Assembly (NCBI RefSeq): GCF_008386395.1
Contig: NZ_CP043761.1
Span: forward strand, 2,914,001-2,978,000
Length of the DNA: 64,000 nucleotides
Direction: 5' to 3'
DNA from: Paenibacillus sp. 37
GTDB lineage: Bacteria; Bacillota; Bacilli; Paenibacillales; Paenibacillaceae
This document shows, one piece after another, positions 49,101 to 58,351 of the stretch (positions are counted from its first letter, which is position 1; every line of letters starts with the position of its first letter). A program made the position numbers and the translations under genes. The notes beneath the pieces were generated by a model. The model worked only from the letters and a program-made list of their open reading frames with translations. It was not told the origin of the DNA and made no database searches.

Positions 49101-52100
49101 TGGTCTGGCGGGCAGACGACGGGCCGTGTGAAACAAAGTTATAAGGGGAATGGAGAAGTGCTGCTGCACATCTCCAGTTCCGTAGAAACTACAAGATCTA
49201 CGAACATGATCATTGACCCGGAAATGCTGAATGACGCCATTCAAGTTGGAATGTGTGAACTTTGTGGGCAGCAGGGTCAAGTGAACCTCGGGGGAGCGGT
49301 TACATTAAAATCAGTCCATTCCTTGGAGGTTGTGCAGGATGGACAACCTGTTTGGGTATGGATTCGCCTGGGCACGGCGCCACATCATGACTCGACTGGA
49401 GCGGTTAGATCCGATCTCAGACTGGACGTAGCCATAGCCAATGATGCTGGTCAGGTTCTGGTCTGGATGGAACAAGTCACCGTGAGTGTGCCCGAGGTAG
49501 AAGGCGTAATCCTTCTGGAGCCATACTGGGAAACGGTCCCCAACCGCATGTCTTCTTCCGTACCGGTTTCATACAGCGAACACCGGATTATTCTGTGTGG
49601 TGAGTTGACAAATTTCACGATGACCGAAATGTTGAAACAGGAAATGCCAGGGGTTTCCCTGATACAACTCGGTTCAGCAGGGACCCTTGCAGAGCGTTAC
49701 GAAGCATATGTGCTTGCCCTGCTGGAGCAGTTCAAAGATGGTGAGAGCCTCCGTCATGAAGGAAGCAAATTCATTCAGGTTGTCATACCTGATGATGCAG
49801 AACAATCCAGACTCTGTACAGGGCTGTCTGGTCTGCTTCGTACCGTTCAGCTTGAACATCCGCAGGTGCGCTGCCAGCTTGTTGAAATGCAGCGTGATAC
49901 TTCACTGGAACAATGGCTGGAACGGCTTAAGTCCTGTGCAAATTTGCCGAATGAGGATCACTTGCGATATATGGAGAATCAACTGTACCGTGCATCATGG
50001 AAAGAACTTGTTCAGGACGTATCCGCCGAGGCAGTGAGTTCCATCGGTGAGCGTTCGAATCGGGATGGCCATGAGCATCTGCCAGCCCATCCGTGGCAAG
50101 ACGGGGGCGTATACGTGATTACTGGAGGCGGCGGTGGTCTTGGAGCCATCTTTGCACAGGAGATCGCACTCAAGGCGACCGGGACAACGATTATTTTGAC
50201 AGGCAGGTCTCCAGCGTTGCCAACTGCCGTCAGGCAGAGGATACAGGAACTGCCCGCCCACATTCAATATTTGACCATGGATGTAGCGGATGGAGAGAAT
50301 GTTCAGACAGTGCTGGCGATGGTCCGTCATACGTATGGGAAAGTGAACGGGATTTTGCATGGCGCTGGCATTACCCGGGACCGTCTGCTTGAAAATAAAA
50401 CAGGTGCAGAATGCAGAGAGGTGTTGGCATCCAAAGTTGCAGGGACGGTTTATCTGGATGAAGCAACACGGAGGGATGATCTGGATGTCATGATTTTATT
50501 TTCTTCCGGTACAGGCGTGACAGGTAACATTGGACAGGCAGACTACGCAGCAGCCAATGCTTTCATGGATCGTTATGCTGCTTATCGCAATACGCTTGTC
50601 CAACGAGGAGAGCGGACCGGACAAACGTTATCGGTGAACTGGCCTCTTTGGGAATCGGGAGGTATGCAGATCAATGAACACCAATTACGCAATTTGAAAA
50701 AACAGACGGGCATGCACCCTCTGCGTGAAGAAGAAGGAACGGCAGCCTTGTATCAGGCATTGGCAAGTGGAAGAAGTCAGGTACTGGTTGCGGCAGGTGA
50801 AGTGACCCGATTGAGACAGAAGTTTTTGTCTTCCCCCGATGCTCTTGACTCACGGAATGCGGGGGAGCCAGCAATCCCAGAGGAACAGACGGATACAGCC
50901 TGGCTTGAACATAAGGTCAGGGAAACGATGGCTTCCATGATTTCGTCACTTCTTAAGGTGCAGGTTACACAAATTGATCCCGAGGTTGAACTTGGGGAGT
51001 ATGGACTTGATTCCATCATGCTGACGGAACTGACCAACACACTTAACGAGAATTTCAACATGAGTCTTACCCCGGCACTGTTTTTTGAATATTCGACGCT
51101 GCAAGCCTTCTCGCAATATGTAACACGTACCTATCAACAACAATTTTTGACGAGATTCTCATCCCAGATGGTTTCCACACAAGCGAAGAGTGGGACTGAA
51201 CGAGCTGAACCTCTTGTTTTCCGACGATTTGCAAGTAAACATGCCTCGGACGCGGGAAGGATGAAACCAACGAACGTCATGGAGGATCAAGGCATTGCCA
51301 TCGTAGGCATGAGCGGTATTTTCCCGAAGGCTGCTGACCCGGACGAGCTGTGGGACAATCTGGCAGCCCAGCGGGATTGCATTACGGAAATTCCTCGGTC
51401 TCGGCGGGAAAAGTATGCCAATCAAAGGGATTCTTTTAACGAGACTGGGGAGCTTGACAAGATCTGGGGAGGGTTTATTGAGGGTGTGGATCAATTTGAT
51501 CCCGGATTCTTTGGTATTTCTCCCCGTGAGGCGGAACTTATGGACCCGCAGCAGCGGCTGCTAATGTTGTATGTGTGGAAAGCGATTGAAGACGCCGGAT
51601 ATGCTCCGCAAAGCCTTTCTGGCAGCAAGCTGGGCATATTTGTGGGAACGGCTGGTACGGGATACAGCAATCTCATCGCGTCTTCAGGTATGGCTCTGGA
51701 TAGCTATACGTCTACGGGAATTGTACCTTCGGTTGGACCGAACCGGATGAGTTATTTTCTTAACGTCCATGGCCCGAGCGAGCCGATTGAAACCGCATGC
51801 TCCAGTTCGCTGGTTGCGATCCATCGCGCAGTCACGGCGATGAGGAACGGGGATTGCAATGCAGCCGTTGTAGGCGGTATTAATACCATTTTGACACCCG
51901 AAGGATATATAAGCTTAACTAAGGCAGGTATGTTGAGCAGTGATGGTCGGTGTAAAACGTTCTCCGCTCAGGCTGATGGATATGTTCGAAGTGAAGGGGT
52001 CGGCATGTTGATGATCAAACCGCTCAAGGATGCCGAGGAAGCAGGAGATCATATCTATGCCGTTATCCGTGGAACAAACGAAAACCATGGAGGTCGCGCC

Positions 52101-55100
52101 AATTCATTAACGGCACCCAACCCCAAAGCTCAGACGGAATTGTTATTCGAAGCGTACCAAAAAGCAGGAATTGATCCGAGAACGGTAGGTTATATCGAAA
52201 CACACGGCACAGGCACTCCTTTGGGCGATCCGATCGAGGTCAATGCGCTTAAAGCGACGTTTAGGAATCTGTATGAACACACAGGGGATAGCCAAATGGG
52301 TGAGGCGCATTGCGGACTAGGCTCGGTAAAAAGCAATATAGGGCACTTGGAGATGGCTGCTGGCATTGCAGGTGTAATCAAAGTGCTGCTGCAATTAAAA
52401 CATCAAAAACTGGCTCCAAATCTCCATCTGGATGAAGTGAATCCCTACGTGCAACTAGAGGACAGTCCGTTCTACCTTGTTCGTGATCTCCAAGAATGGA
52501 AGCCGATTACAAATGCGGACGGAAAGGTGATGCCAAGACGAGCGGGGGTCAGTTCGTTTGGTTTTGGTGGTTCCAATGCTCACGTCATTCTTGAAGAGTA
52601 TACGGGAAAATTGGATAAAAAAGAGGCGGATCACTCAGCGGCACCTGAATATCCGGAAATGATTGTTCTGTCTGCACGGAATAAAGGTGAGCTTCAGGAG
52701 CAGGTTCGTTTGTTGCTGAAGAGATTGCAGTACAATTCATATATGGATGCTGATCTCCGCGATCTGGCCTATACGTTACAAGTGGGACGTAATGCAATGG
52801 AGGAGCGGTTGGGTGTGCTGACTTCCAGCATCGCCGATCTAAAGGAAAAGCTTAGCGTAGCACTGGATGAAGGCATGAAACAACTACCAGAAGGTTTAAT
52901 GTACCAAGCGAGTCTGCATGGTGGCAGTGAAGCATTACGGTTTAACATGGACGAAGGCACAGAGGAAATCGTAAACCAATGGCTGCAAAACGGATCCTAT
53001 GGAAAGGTGCTGGATATGTGGACCAAGGGATATCCGGTTCGTTGGGAGCATTTATATAAAGATGATCCAGATAAACCTTCCAGGTTAAGCTTGCCCACGT
53101 ATCCATTTGCCAAGGAAAAGTATTGGGTGTCGTATCAGTCCGTCCAAAAATTCGAATCGGGTTCCCCGGCCGAAAGACAACAATTTGGTTCTGAGAGTCA
53201 GCACGTACCATCGGAAGAAGCAACGGAACTGCTTTCTTTTCAGGAAATTTGGGAAGAATCCTCTCGTCTTGACTCAGATTCGGCCAAGCTGGCGAGAGAA
53301 GATGTCAGGGGACTGATATGTCTGTTATCGGATAAAAACAAACAGTCTATCATTCGCGAAATGTTGGCTCGCCGCAGTCCGAATACCGAGGTCTATTTTG
53401 TTGAAGAGGCAGGCCCGGAGGCCGGGGAAATGGATCGGGAAGCATACTGTCAGCAATTTCGTATGATCGCCAAGCAAGGAGATCATATTGATGCGGTTCT
53501 GTATCTGTGGCCGTTGGATGATGCCCAATATTTACGTGATACAAGTCCGATTGTACACATGATTCAAGCGATGGTTATGGAGAATATACATCCCAAACGT
53601 ATTTTATTGGCTGGTGAACATGCCACTGCGCTGGATCAGTGTTACCTCGACTCATGGATTGGCTTTGAACGTTCAATAGGTCTGAGTATGAAGAAGACGA
53701 AACTAACCGTATGCAGCTCGCAGGCACGACAGAACTCGGATATGTTGGGATTTGCGGACCTGTCGAACCTGCTGTGGGATGAACTTTTATCGGAATCGCC
53801 ACAAAGTGTTCGTTTTGAGCATGGACGTCGTTTGGTAAGTCGAATGAAGCAAGTTGATTTAACGAAACATGCTGATGAGTATACCCGTTATCCGAAGCCT
53901 GGACAGACTGTATTGATTACAGGTGGACTTGGCGGATTGGGTGTTATTTTCGCAAAAGTCTGGGCTTCAAAGGGAATCAATCTTGTTTTGATGGGGCGAT
54001 CTCCGCTGGATGAGCTGAACAGGCAATTGCTCAAGGACCTTGGAAAAAATGGCAGTCAGGTCATATATGTTCAGGCAGATGTGAGTGAAGCGGCAGAAGT
54101 AACAACGGCTCTGCAATCCGCCAAAATGCAATGTGGCGATATCCACGGATGGGTCCATGCCGCCGGAATGGAAAGTCAGGAAACCCTTCTGTCCAAAAGC
54201 GTACAAGCATTCGAACGAGTGTTACGTCCCAAGGTTAAAGGATTACTTGTGATGGATGAAGCATTGCAAAACGAACCTCTGGCTTTTCGCTGTTATTTTT
54301 CATCCTCGTCGGCGCTGCTGGGGGACTTTGGTTCCTGTGACTACGCAGTGGCCAATCGTTTTCAGATGGCGTACGCCCAGATGCAGGATCAGAATATTCG
54401 TACAATCGCCATTTTATGGCCACTTTGGAGAGAAGGCGGAATGGGCTCCAGGACGTCAGAAGGTACGGACATGTATCTGAGAACAAGTGGATTGCGTTTT
54501 CTGGAAAAGGATGAGGGGATCGCTTTTTTTGATCAGGCGATCAGACAATCCGGTACACATCAGCTTGCTCTAGCAGGAAGGCCAAGCCGGATACATCGTT
54601 TTTTGGGCTTGGACATGCCGGCTTCCAAGCAGTCTTCCCCTGGATTGCGCACGAAAGCGAGAAATCAGGATCAGGCCCAGGTAAGGAATTCACATTCACC
54701 ATTAGGCAAGACTTTACAGGAATGTCTAGAACAAGAACTGAGAGGCTGGGCTGCCCAACTGTTGAAAATGGAAGCAACCAAGTTGGACCCGGACCGGAAT
54801 CTGGCGGATTATGGTTTTGATTCGATCAGTCTAGCAGAATTCGCTGAGCTTATGAGCCAGCAATTCCGGCTTGAATTGTCGCCGACCGTCTTTTTTGCAC
54901 ATTCCACCCTGAACAAACTTTCTCAGCATCTGATCACATCCTTTTCCGAAGAAATGGAAGCAAGGTACAGCATGATGTCAACCGCATATCCAACACCAAT
55001 ACAAGATCACTCCCATACAGATAGAAACACCAATCCATCTGTAATGGAGCAGCTTGACGGACCAATGGAGCATCCTGTCCCTGAGCCTTCCGAACTTCAC

Positions 55101-58100
55101 AGGGAAGAGCCTATAGCCATCATCGGCATGAGCGGAAGGTTTCCGCAGGCAGGCACCATCGAGGATTTGTGGACAAATGTTGAATCAGGTTCTTCCTGTA
55201 TATCGAGATTGCCCCGCAGTCGTTGGACCTCAGAAGGCGGGAAGGATGTAACCGATGAGAATGCTGGTATTCCTGCATGGGGAGGTTATTTGGCGGATAT
55301 TGATCGCTTTGATCCAATGTTTTTCCATATTTCACCGAATGAAGCAGCGATGATGGACCCCAGACAACGTCTATTCCTGGAAGAGGCATGGCATGCTCTG
55401 GAGGATGCCGGTTATATGGGGGATCGTATTCGTGGTCAGAATTGTGGTGTATATGTTGGGGTTGAAGAAGGCGAGTATGGTTATTTGACAGCAGAAAAAG
55501 GATCGATTAACGGTAATCAAAATGCCACACTTGCGGCCCGTATTGCCTATGTTCTGGATCTGAAAGGGCCCAATATGGCGATCACCGCCGCATGTTCTTC
55601 AGGGCTGGTAGCTCTTCATCAAGCGTGTCAAGCGTTAAGAAGCGGAGAGTGCGACACAGCCTTGGCCGGGGCAGTGAGTCTGATACTGTCTCCCATGCTG
55701 CACACAGCTCTCCATCGGGCAGGCATGTTATCCCCCGACGGCCAGTGCCGCGTATTTGACGAACGTGCTAACGGAATGGTGCCTGGTGAGGCTGTGACCG
55801 CGTTGATGCTCAAACCTTTGAAACAGGCCATTCAGGACGGAGATCATATTTATGGCACAATTAGAGGCAGTGGTGTTAATTATAGCGGACGAACCAATGG
55901 ATTGACCGCGCCTGATCCTGAGTCACAGGCAGCGTTGATGAAAATGGTGTACAAACGGTATCGGATTGATCCACGCAGCGTGCAGTTCATCATGTCGCAA
56001 AGTGTGGGATCACCGATAGGAGATGCAATTGAGATGCAGGCATTATCCAACGTATATGGTTCTTACAACAATCAGGATATATCCGTGGCGATTGGCTCCG
56101 TAAAACCTTTAATCGGACATACCTTTGCGGCATCCGGTTTGGTTAGCCTTATAACGATGTTGATGGCCATGAGGCATAGAACAATTCCGGCTGTGCATTC
56201 CTATGAAGAGCCTAATCGGCATATCAACATGAGCATGGGCAGCAACCTCATTATCAATAAAGAAAACAGACCGTGGAGAATGCCGTTGAATGCATCAAGG
56301 ATGGGAGCGATTAGCACCACAGGCATCAGTGGGACAAATGCACATGTGGTCATCGAAGAGTACGTTGCCGCGGAAACAGAGCAAAATGATGCAGTGAGCG
56401 AAGATTCGGTGGCCCAAGTTGTCATTCTGTCGGCGTTGAACAAGGAACGCTTGCAGGCCGCTGCACAGCAACTCCTGAATACAGTCATATTAAATAACGA
56501 GCTGAGCTTGAGGGATGTGGCGTATACGCTGCAAGTGGGCAGAGAAGCGATGCCGGAACGCTTGGCTCTAATTGTGAGTAATAAAAAAGAACTCATTATC
56601 GGGCTGAAGAAGTTTTTGAAAGCGGAAAAGGCAAATAAAAGCATGGTCGATTCTTGTCCGATGTTTACTGGAAGGGCAGAAGAAGACTCGGCAGTGAAGG
56701 AGCTGTTGTCAGGAAGGACTGGCGAAAAAATATTGAGAGCTTTCATGGCTGAGGGCAGCCTTGATAAAATTGCACTGTATTGGTCCAAAGGAGGCAACGT
56801 TTCATGGGAAGGTCTGCATGAAGGAAAGCCTGCCCAAATCATTTCATTGCCTGGTTATCCATTTGAAAAGAGAAGATGCTGGGTTGACCTTACTCATACT
56901 CACACTCATGCTAAATCTGTGGTCATTTCCAGCCTGGAGGAAGGGGCTCCTGATTCCGGTGTGGATGTAGCCGGGAATACATCACTGGAACACAGGATCA
57001 CAGCCATCATCCTGAATCTGCTTGGCTTGGAAAGCGGTGAGATTCAGGAAGAAACACCTCTTGTGCAATATGGAATGGACTCCATCGTGTTTATCCAGTT
57101 CATTCAACGATTGCAAACCGAGCTGAATCCTGAAATCAATGCAGCAGATTTGCAACATTGTTTGACTTTGGCAGACCTCATAGCAAGTCTGACAGACAGA
57201 TTAAATCAGACCCCTATGCTTCAGGGCAAGCCAACAAGTTTTAGTGTCACCGGACCGGAAGAGCAAACAAATGGCTCTTTGAAGTCGGTTGCTAAGGCAT
57301 GGCCACAATTCCCCGAACTTGTTCGGCTGAATCATGCTTCTGAAGGCAGACCCATCTTCTGGTTTCATGCCGCAATGGGTGGGGTTGAAGGTTATCAGGT
57401 TATTGCATCCCGGTGTACGCGACCCTTCTACGGTATTCAGGCAAGAGGCTGGATGACTGACCGCTCTCCGTTATATGGGATCGAAGGCATGGCGATGTAT
57501 TATGTGCATGTCATAAAAACCGTTCAGCCGGAAGGGCCGTATGATCTCGGTGGTTATTCTCTTGGCGGCCTGATTGCATATGAGGTGTGCAGGTTACTTC
57601 AGAATCAGGGTGACCAGGTGAACAGCATGGTGATGCTGGATTCGATCTATCTCTCTGATGAAGACGAAATGACTTCGTCGGACAAAGGTTATATTTTACA
57701 GTCCGTTAATATGTCGCTAATGTCTTCGATTCTTCATCAACCGGAGAAAATTGCAGACACGTTAATTCACCGCGATGAAATCAATATGGAATTAAGTAAT
57801 GAGGATTTTCTTAAACACTTAACAGAAATTGCGAAATCCAGAGGGCTTTTCAAAAATGAGAAGCATCTGCAGCAGCTCATTGAGCAATGTGTCAAGGTTC
57901 AGCAGGCGTATCAGGCAGACCAGTACCAAGTTCAATCGCTTGCAGATCGAGATGCTGTGGCATGTTATTATTTCCGCAATCAAAGCGGACATTTCTTTGG
58001 TGAACTTGAGCCTTACTTTGTCACAGATGAAGATTGCATCGAACTGAACAACTCAACCTATTGGAGCATATGGGCGGAGAACATTCCGAATTTTAATATG

Positions 58101-58283
58101 TTTGACATCGATGTTTCCAACCATATGTTACTGTTGTCCAATCCCGCAAGCTCTGATCGAATAGGTGCTTTCTGCAAGCAGTTGTATTCAAATGAAGGGG
58201 TTACGGAAAAAGACATTCAATCCTTCAAAAAAAGCACCAAAGCAAAAGTCCCACGCAAGAGTTCCAAAAACCAGATCAAATAA
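46011..58283 (+). CDS. Trans-AT polyketide synthase subunit E with terminal thioesterase
   Basis: Predicted 4090 aa from ATG 46011; AGGAG at 45999-46003 overlaps the gene D stop, with 7-nt spacing. Domain order with approximate residues: docking helix 1-33; ACP 57-143 (Ser91); KS 234-675 (Cys404); degenerate DH 867-1163; KR 1168-1607; ACP 1632-1717 (Ser1668); KS 1760-2200 (Cys1930); KR 2407-2870; ACP 2900-2987 (Ser2938); KS 3034-3452 with Cys3195 but Gln3330 replacing the HGTGT His; ACP 3659-3735 (Ser3691); thioesterase (TE) 3766-4060 (Ser3850 in GYSLGG, Asp3877, His4038); Lys-rich tail. It supplies the W9 ACP, modules W10-W12 and chain release. As the only TE-bearing subunit and the one before the terminator, it is the last protein of the line. 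Confidence 0.95.
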   Translation: MKDDLYQIYNDIRTRKLNPQDAANQLTSLMAQNQHSQTSGESQESGNTLQANTELHEKTRRMLTKAVADQLKVRPEEIEADVELSEYGFDSIMLTELSNSLNKNYRLNLTPAVFFEHSTLAQFTDYALETYVDQFAELWTSPAEARDVQKTHISSESTMKNRFKSSENFEMAHHDENAETSENAGTSVNDESFHKAQENAKHGNSRLMRDTSPRSQESQSRTLQRADKAITTFEPVAIVGMTGRFPMAKDTDALWENLIEGRDCITEIPLSRWDWKSIYGDPLKESNKTNIKWGGFIDGVDEFDPSFFGISPREAELMDPQQRLLMLYVWKTIEDAGYAAQSLSGSNLGIFVGTSGTGYSSLISRSGMAIEGYSSTGIVPSVGPNRMSYFLNVHGPSEPIETACSSSLVAIHRAVTAMRNGDCDAAIVGGINTILTPEGHISFNRAGMLSEDGRCKTFSEQADGYVRGEGVGMLMLKRVKDAEQAGDHIYGLIRGTSQNHGGRANSLTAPNPKAQADLLIQAYRKADIDPRTVGYIEIHGTGTPLGDPIEVNGLKAAFKELARQSGDEPLGTPHCGLGSVKSHIGHLEMAAGVAGVMKVLLQMKHRKLVPGLHLDHINPYVQLDNSPFYIVRETREWAVPRDSYGREMPRRAGVSSFGFGGVNAHIILEEYIPNRENHEKNTTAIPGQHPAIVVLSARNEARLREQVNQLLLALREGKYAENDLANMAYTLQIGREPMEERLALIVGTMAELETGLTHYMHEGTVTGHDGIEIYRGQAKRKDTLLSLTEDEEMQDLVHKWYLRGKLGKVAEIWTKGFIVQWSALYDGKKPARISLPTYPFAQEKYWVPIPDSRMPRPFEDEYSNWAGVLHPLVHSNISNLYSQRYGSIFTGTESFLQTSATSDKRTFPDVACMEMARVAAQHAMESSDGDGQSVMELRLSDVRWVQHDTNTLNTEFPLQIKIEIYPEEDQEELFFEISSAGNNKGRQLLTSGRVSRLESSAYDLTRFDLQAVRKRCELDSNPATSDADNAWSGGQTTGRVKQSYKGNGEVLLHISSSVETTRSTNMIIDPEMLNDAIQVGMCELCGQQGQVNLGGAVTLKSVHSLEVVQDGQPVWVWIRLGTAPHHDSTGAVRSDLRLDVAIANDAGQVLVWMEQVTVSVPEVEGVILLEPYWETVPNRMSSSVPVSYSEHRIILCGELTNFTMTEMLKQEMPGVSLIQLGSAGTLAERYEAYVLALLEQFKDGESLRHEGSKFIQVVIPDDAEQSRLCTGLSGLLRTVQLEHPQVRCQLVEMQRDTSLEQWLERLKSCANLPNEDHLRYMENQLYRASWKELVQDVSAEAVSSIGERSNRDGHEHLPAHPWQDGGVYVITGGGGGLGAIFAQEIALKATGTTIILTGRSPALPTAVRQRIQELPAHIQYLTMDVADGENVQTVLAMVRHTYGKVNGILHGAGITRDRLLENKTGAECREVLASKVAGTVYLDEATRRDDLDVMILFSSGTGVTGNIGQADYAAANAFMDRYAAYRNTLVQRGERTGQTLSVNWPLWESGGMQINEHQLRNLKKQTGMHPLREEEGTAALYQALASGRSQVLVAAGEVTRLRQKFLSSPDALDSRNAGEPAIPEEQTDTAWLEHKVRETMASMISSLLKVQVTQIDPEVELGEYGLDSIMLTELTNTLNENFNMSLTPALFFEYSTLQAFSQYVTRTYQQQFLTRFSSQMVSTQAKSGTERAEPLVFRRFASKHASDAGRMKPTNVMEDQGIAIVGMSGIFPKAADPDELWDNLAAQRDCITEIPRSRREKYANQRDSFNETGELDKIWGGFIEGVDQFDPGFFGISPREAELMDPQQRLLMLYVWKAIEDAGYAPQSLSGSKLGIFVGTAGTGYSNLIASSGMALDSYTSTGIVPSVGPNRMSYFLNVHGPSEPIETACSSSLVAIHRAVTAMRNGDCNAAVVGGINTILTPEGYISLTKAGMLSSDGRCKTFSAQADGYVRSEGVGMLMIKPLKDAEEAGDHIYAVIRGTNENHGGRANSLTAPNPKAQTELLFEAYQKAGIDPRTVGYIETHGTGTPLGDPIEVNALKATFRNLYEHTGDSQMGEAHCGLGSVKSNIGHLEMAAGIAGVIKVLLQLKHQKLAPNLHLDEVNPYVQLEDSPFYLVRDLQEWKPITNADGKVMPRRAGVSSFGFGGSNAHVILEEYTGKLDKKEADHSAAPEYPEMIVLSARNKGELQEQVRLLLKRLQYNSYMDADLRDLAYTLQVGRNAMEERLGVLTSSIADLKEKLSVALDEGMKQLPEGLMYQASLHGGSEALRFNMDEGTEEIVNQWLQNGSYGKVLDMWTKGYPVRWEHLYKDDPDKPSRLSLPTYPFAKEKYWVSYQSVQKFESGSPAERQQFGSESQHVPSEEATELLSFQEIWEESSRLDSDSAKLAREDVRGLICLLSDKNKQSIIREMLARRSPNTEVYFVEEAGPEAGEMDREAYCQQFRMIAKQGDHIDAVLYLWPLDDAQYLRDTSPIVHMIQAMVMENIHPKRILLAGEHATALDQCYLDSWIGFERSIGLSMKKTKLTVCSSQARQNSDMLGFADLSNLLWDELLSESPQSVRFEHGRRLVSRMKQVDLTKHADEYTRYPKPGQTVLITGGLGGLGVIFAKVWASKGINLVLMGRSPLDELNRQLLKDLGKNGSQVIYVQADVSEAAEVTTALQSAKMQCGDIHGWVHAAGMESQETLLSKSVQAFERVLRPKVKGLLVMDEALQNEPLAFRCYFSSSSALLGDFGSCDYAVANRFQMAYAQMQDQNIRTIAILWPLWREGGMGSRTSEGTDMYLRTSGLRFLEKDEGIAFFDQAIRQSGTHQLALAGRPSRIHRFLGLDMPASKQSSPGLRTKARNQDQAQVRNSHSPLGKTLQECLEQELRGWAAQLLKMEATKLDPDRNLADYGFDSISLAEFAELMSQQFRLELSPTVFFAHSTLNKLSQHLITSFSEEMEARYSMMSTAYPTPIQDHSHTDRNTNPSVMEQLDGPMEHPVPEPSELHREEPIAIIGMSGRFPQAGTIEDLWTNVESGSSCISRLPRSRWTSEGGKDVTDENAGIPAWGGYLADIDRFDPMFFHISPNEAAMMDPRQRLFLEEAWHALEDAGYMGDRIRGQNCGVYVGVEEGEYGYLTAEKGSINGNQNATLAARIAYVLDLKGPNMAITAACSSGLVALHQACQALRSGECDTALAGAVSLILSPMLHTALHRAGMLSPDGQCRVFDERANGMVPGEAVTALMLKPLKQAIQDGDHIYGTIRGSGVNYSGRTNGLTAPDPESQAALMKMVYKRYRIDPRSVQFIMSQSVGSPIGDAIEMQALSNVYGSYNNQDISVAIGSVKPLIGHTFAASGLVSLITMLMAMRHRTIPAVHSYEEPNRHINMSMGSNLIINKENRPWRMPLNASRMGAISTTGISGTNAHVVIEEYVAAETEQNDAVSEDSVAQVVILSALNKERLQAAAQQLLNTVILNNELSLRDVAYTLQVGREAMPERLALIVSNKKELIIGLKKFLKAEKANKSMVDSCPMFTGRAEEDSAVKELLSGRTGEKILRAFMAEGSLDKIALYWSKGGNVSWEGLHEGKPAQIISLPGYPFEKRRCWVDLTHTHTHAKSVVISSLEEGAPDSGVDVAGNTSLEHRITAIILNLLGLESGEIQEETPLVQYGMDSIVFIQFIQRLQTELNPEINAADLQHCLTLADLIASLTDRLNQTPMLQGKPTSFSVTGPEEQTNGSLKSVAKAWPQFPELVRLNHASEGRPIFWFHAAMGGVEGYQVIASRCTRPFYGIQARGWMTDRSPLYGIEGMAMYYVHVIKTVQPEGPYDLGGYSLGGLIAYEVCRLLQNQGDQVNSMVMLDSIYLSDEDEMTSSDKGYILQSVNMSLMSSILHQPEKIADTLIHRDEINMELSNEDFLKHLTEIAKSRGLFKNEKHLQQLIEQCVKVQQAYQADQYQVQSLADRDAVACYYFRNQSGHFFGELEPYFVTDEDCIELNNSTYWSIWAENIPNFNMFDIDVSNHMLLLSNPASSDRIGAFCKQLYSNEGVTEKDIQSFKKSTKAKVPRKSSKNQIK
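46700..51160 (+). other. Module W10: KS-DH0-KR-ACP
   Basis: KS 46710-48035 (IETACSSSL, Cys codon 47220-47222; HGTGT kept; KSHIGH with His for the usual Asn). Linker to about 48570. The DH-like domain (48609-49500) lacks the catalytic His (SATSDKRTFP) and has Asn for the Asp (MLNDAIQ): DH0. KR 49512-50830 has VITGGGGGLG, Ser, Tyr codon 50544-50546 and Asn, with the B-type Asp in GITRDR. ACP 50904-51160, Ser codon 51012-51014. Predicted outcome: beta-hydroxyl. Confidence 0.85.
51285..54970 (+). other. Module W11: KS-KR-ACP
   Basis: KS 51288-52610 (IETACSSSL, Cys codon 51798-51800) is very like the W10 KS. Linker to about 53130. KR follows directly without a DH (53229-54620, LITGGLGGLG, FSSSSA, DYAVAN) and closely resembles the W8 KR, including absence of the B-type Asp (GMESQE). 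ACP 54708-54970, Ser codon 54822-54824. Predicted outcome: beta-hydroxyl with W8-type stereochemistry. Confidence 0.87.
55100..58200 (+). other. Module W12: non-elongating KS0-ACP-TE
   Basis: KS 55110-56365 keeps the Cys (codon 55593-55595, ITAACSSG) and the second His (LIGH), but the HGTGT loop reads QSVGS, with Gln codon 55998-56000 for the His. Loss of that His is the known hallmark of KS0 domains that accept a chain without decarboxylative extension. No KR or DH follows. ACP 56985-57215, Ser codon 57081-57083 in YGMDSI. TE 57306-58190: Ser codon 57558-57560, Asp 57639-57641, His 58122-58124, an alpha/beta-hydrolase triad for hydrolysis or macrolactonisation. The chain is probably passed KS0 to ACP to TE. 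Confidence 0.86.
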
Positions 58284-58294
58284 GATCAGAAAAA

Positions 58295-58327
58295 AGCGTT
58301 GCTCATGAAAAGAGCGACGCTTTTTTT
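58295..58327. terminator. Bidirectional Rho-independent terminator
   Basis: AGCGTTGCTC (58295-58304), loop ATGAAAA, and GAGCGACGCT (58312-58321) form a 10-bp stem with one G-U pair, followed by a T run (58321-58327). An A run precedes the stem, so the hairpin also ends transcripts of the convergent P450 gene. It is the first terminator after gene A and marks the end of the PKS operon. Confidence 0.88.
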
Positions 58328-58351
58328 CGATCTTACGATCTTACATAATGG

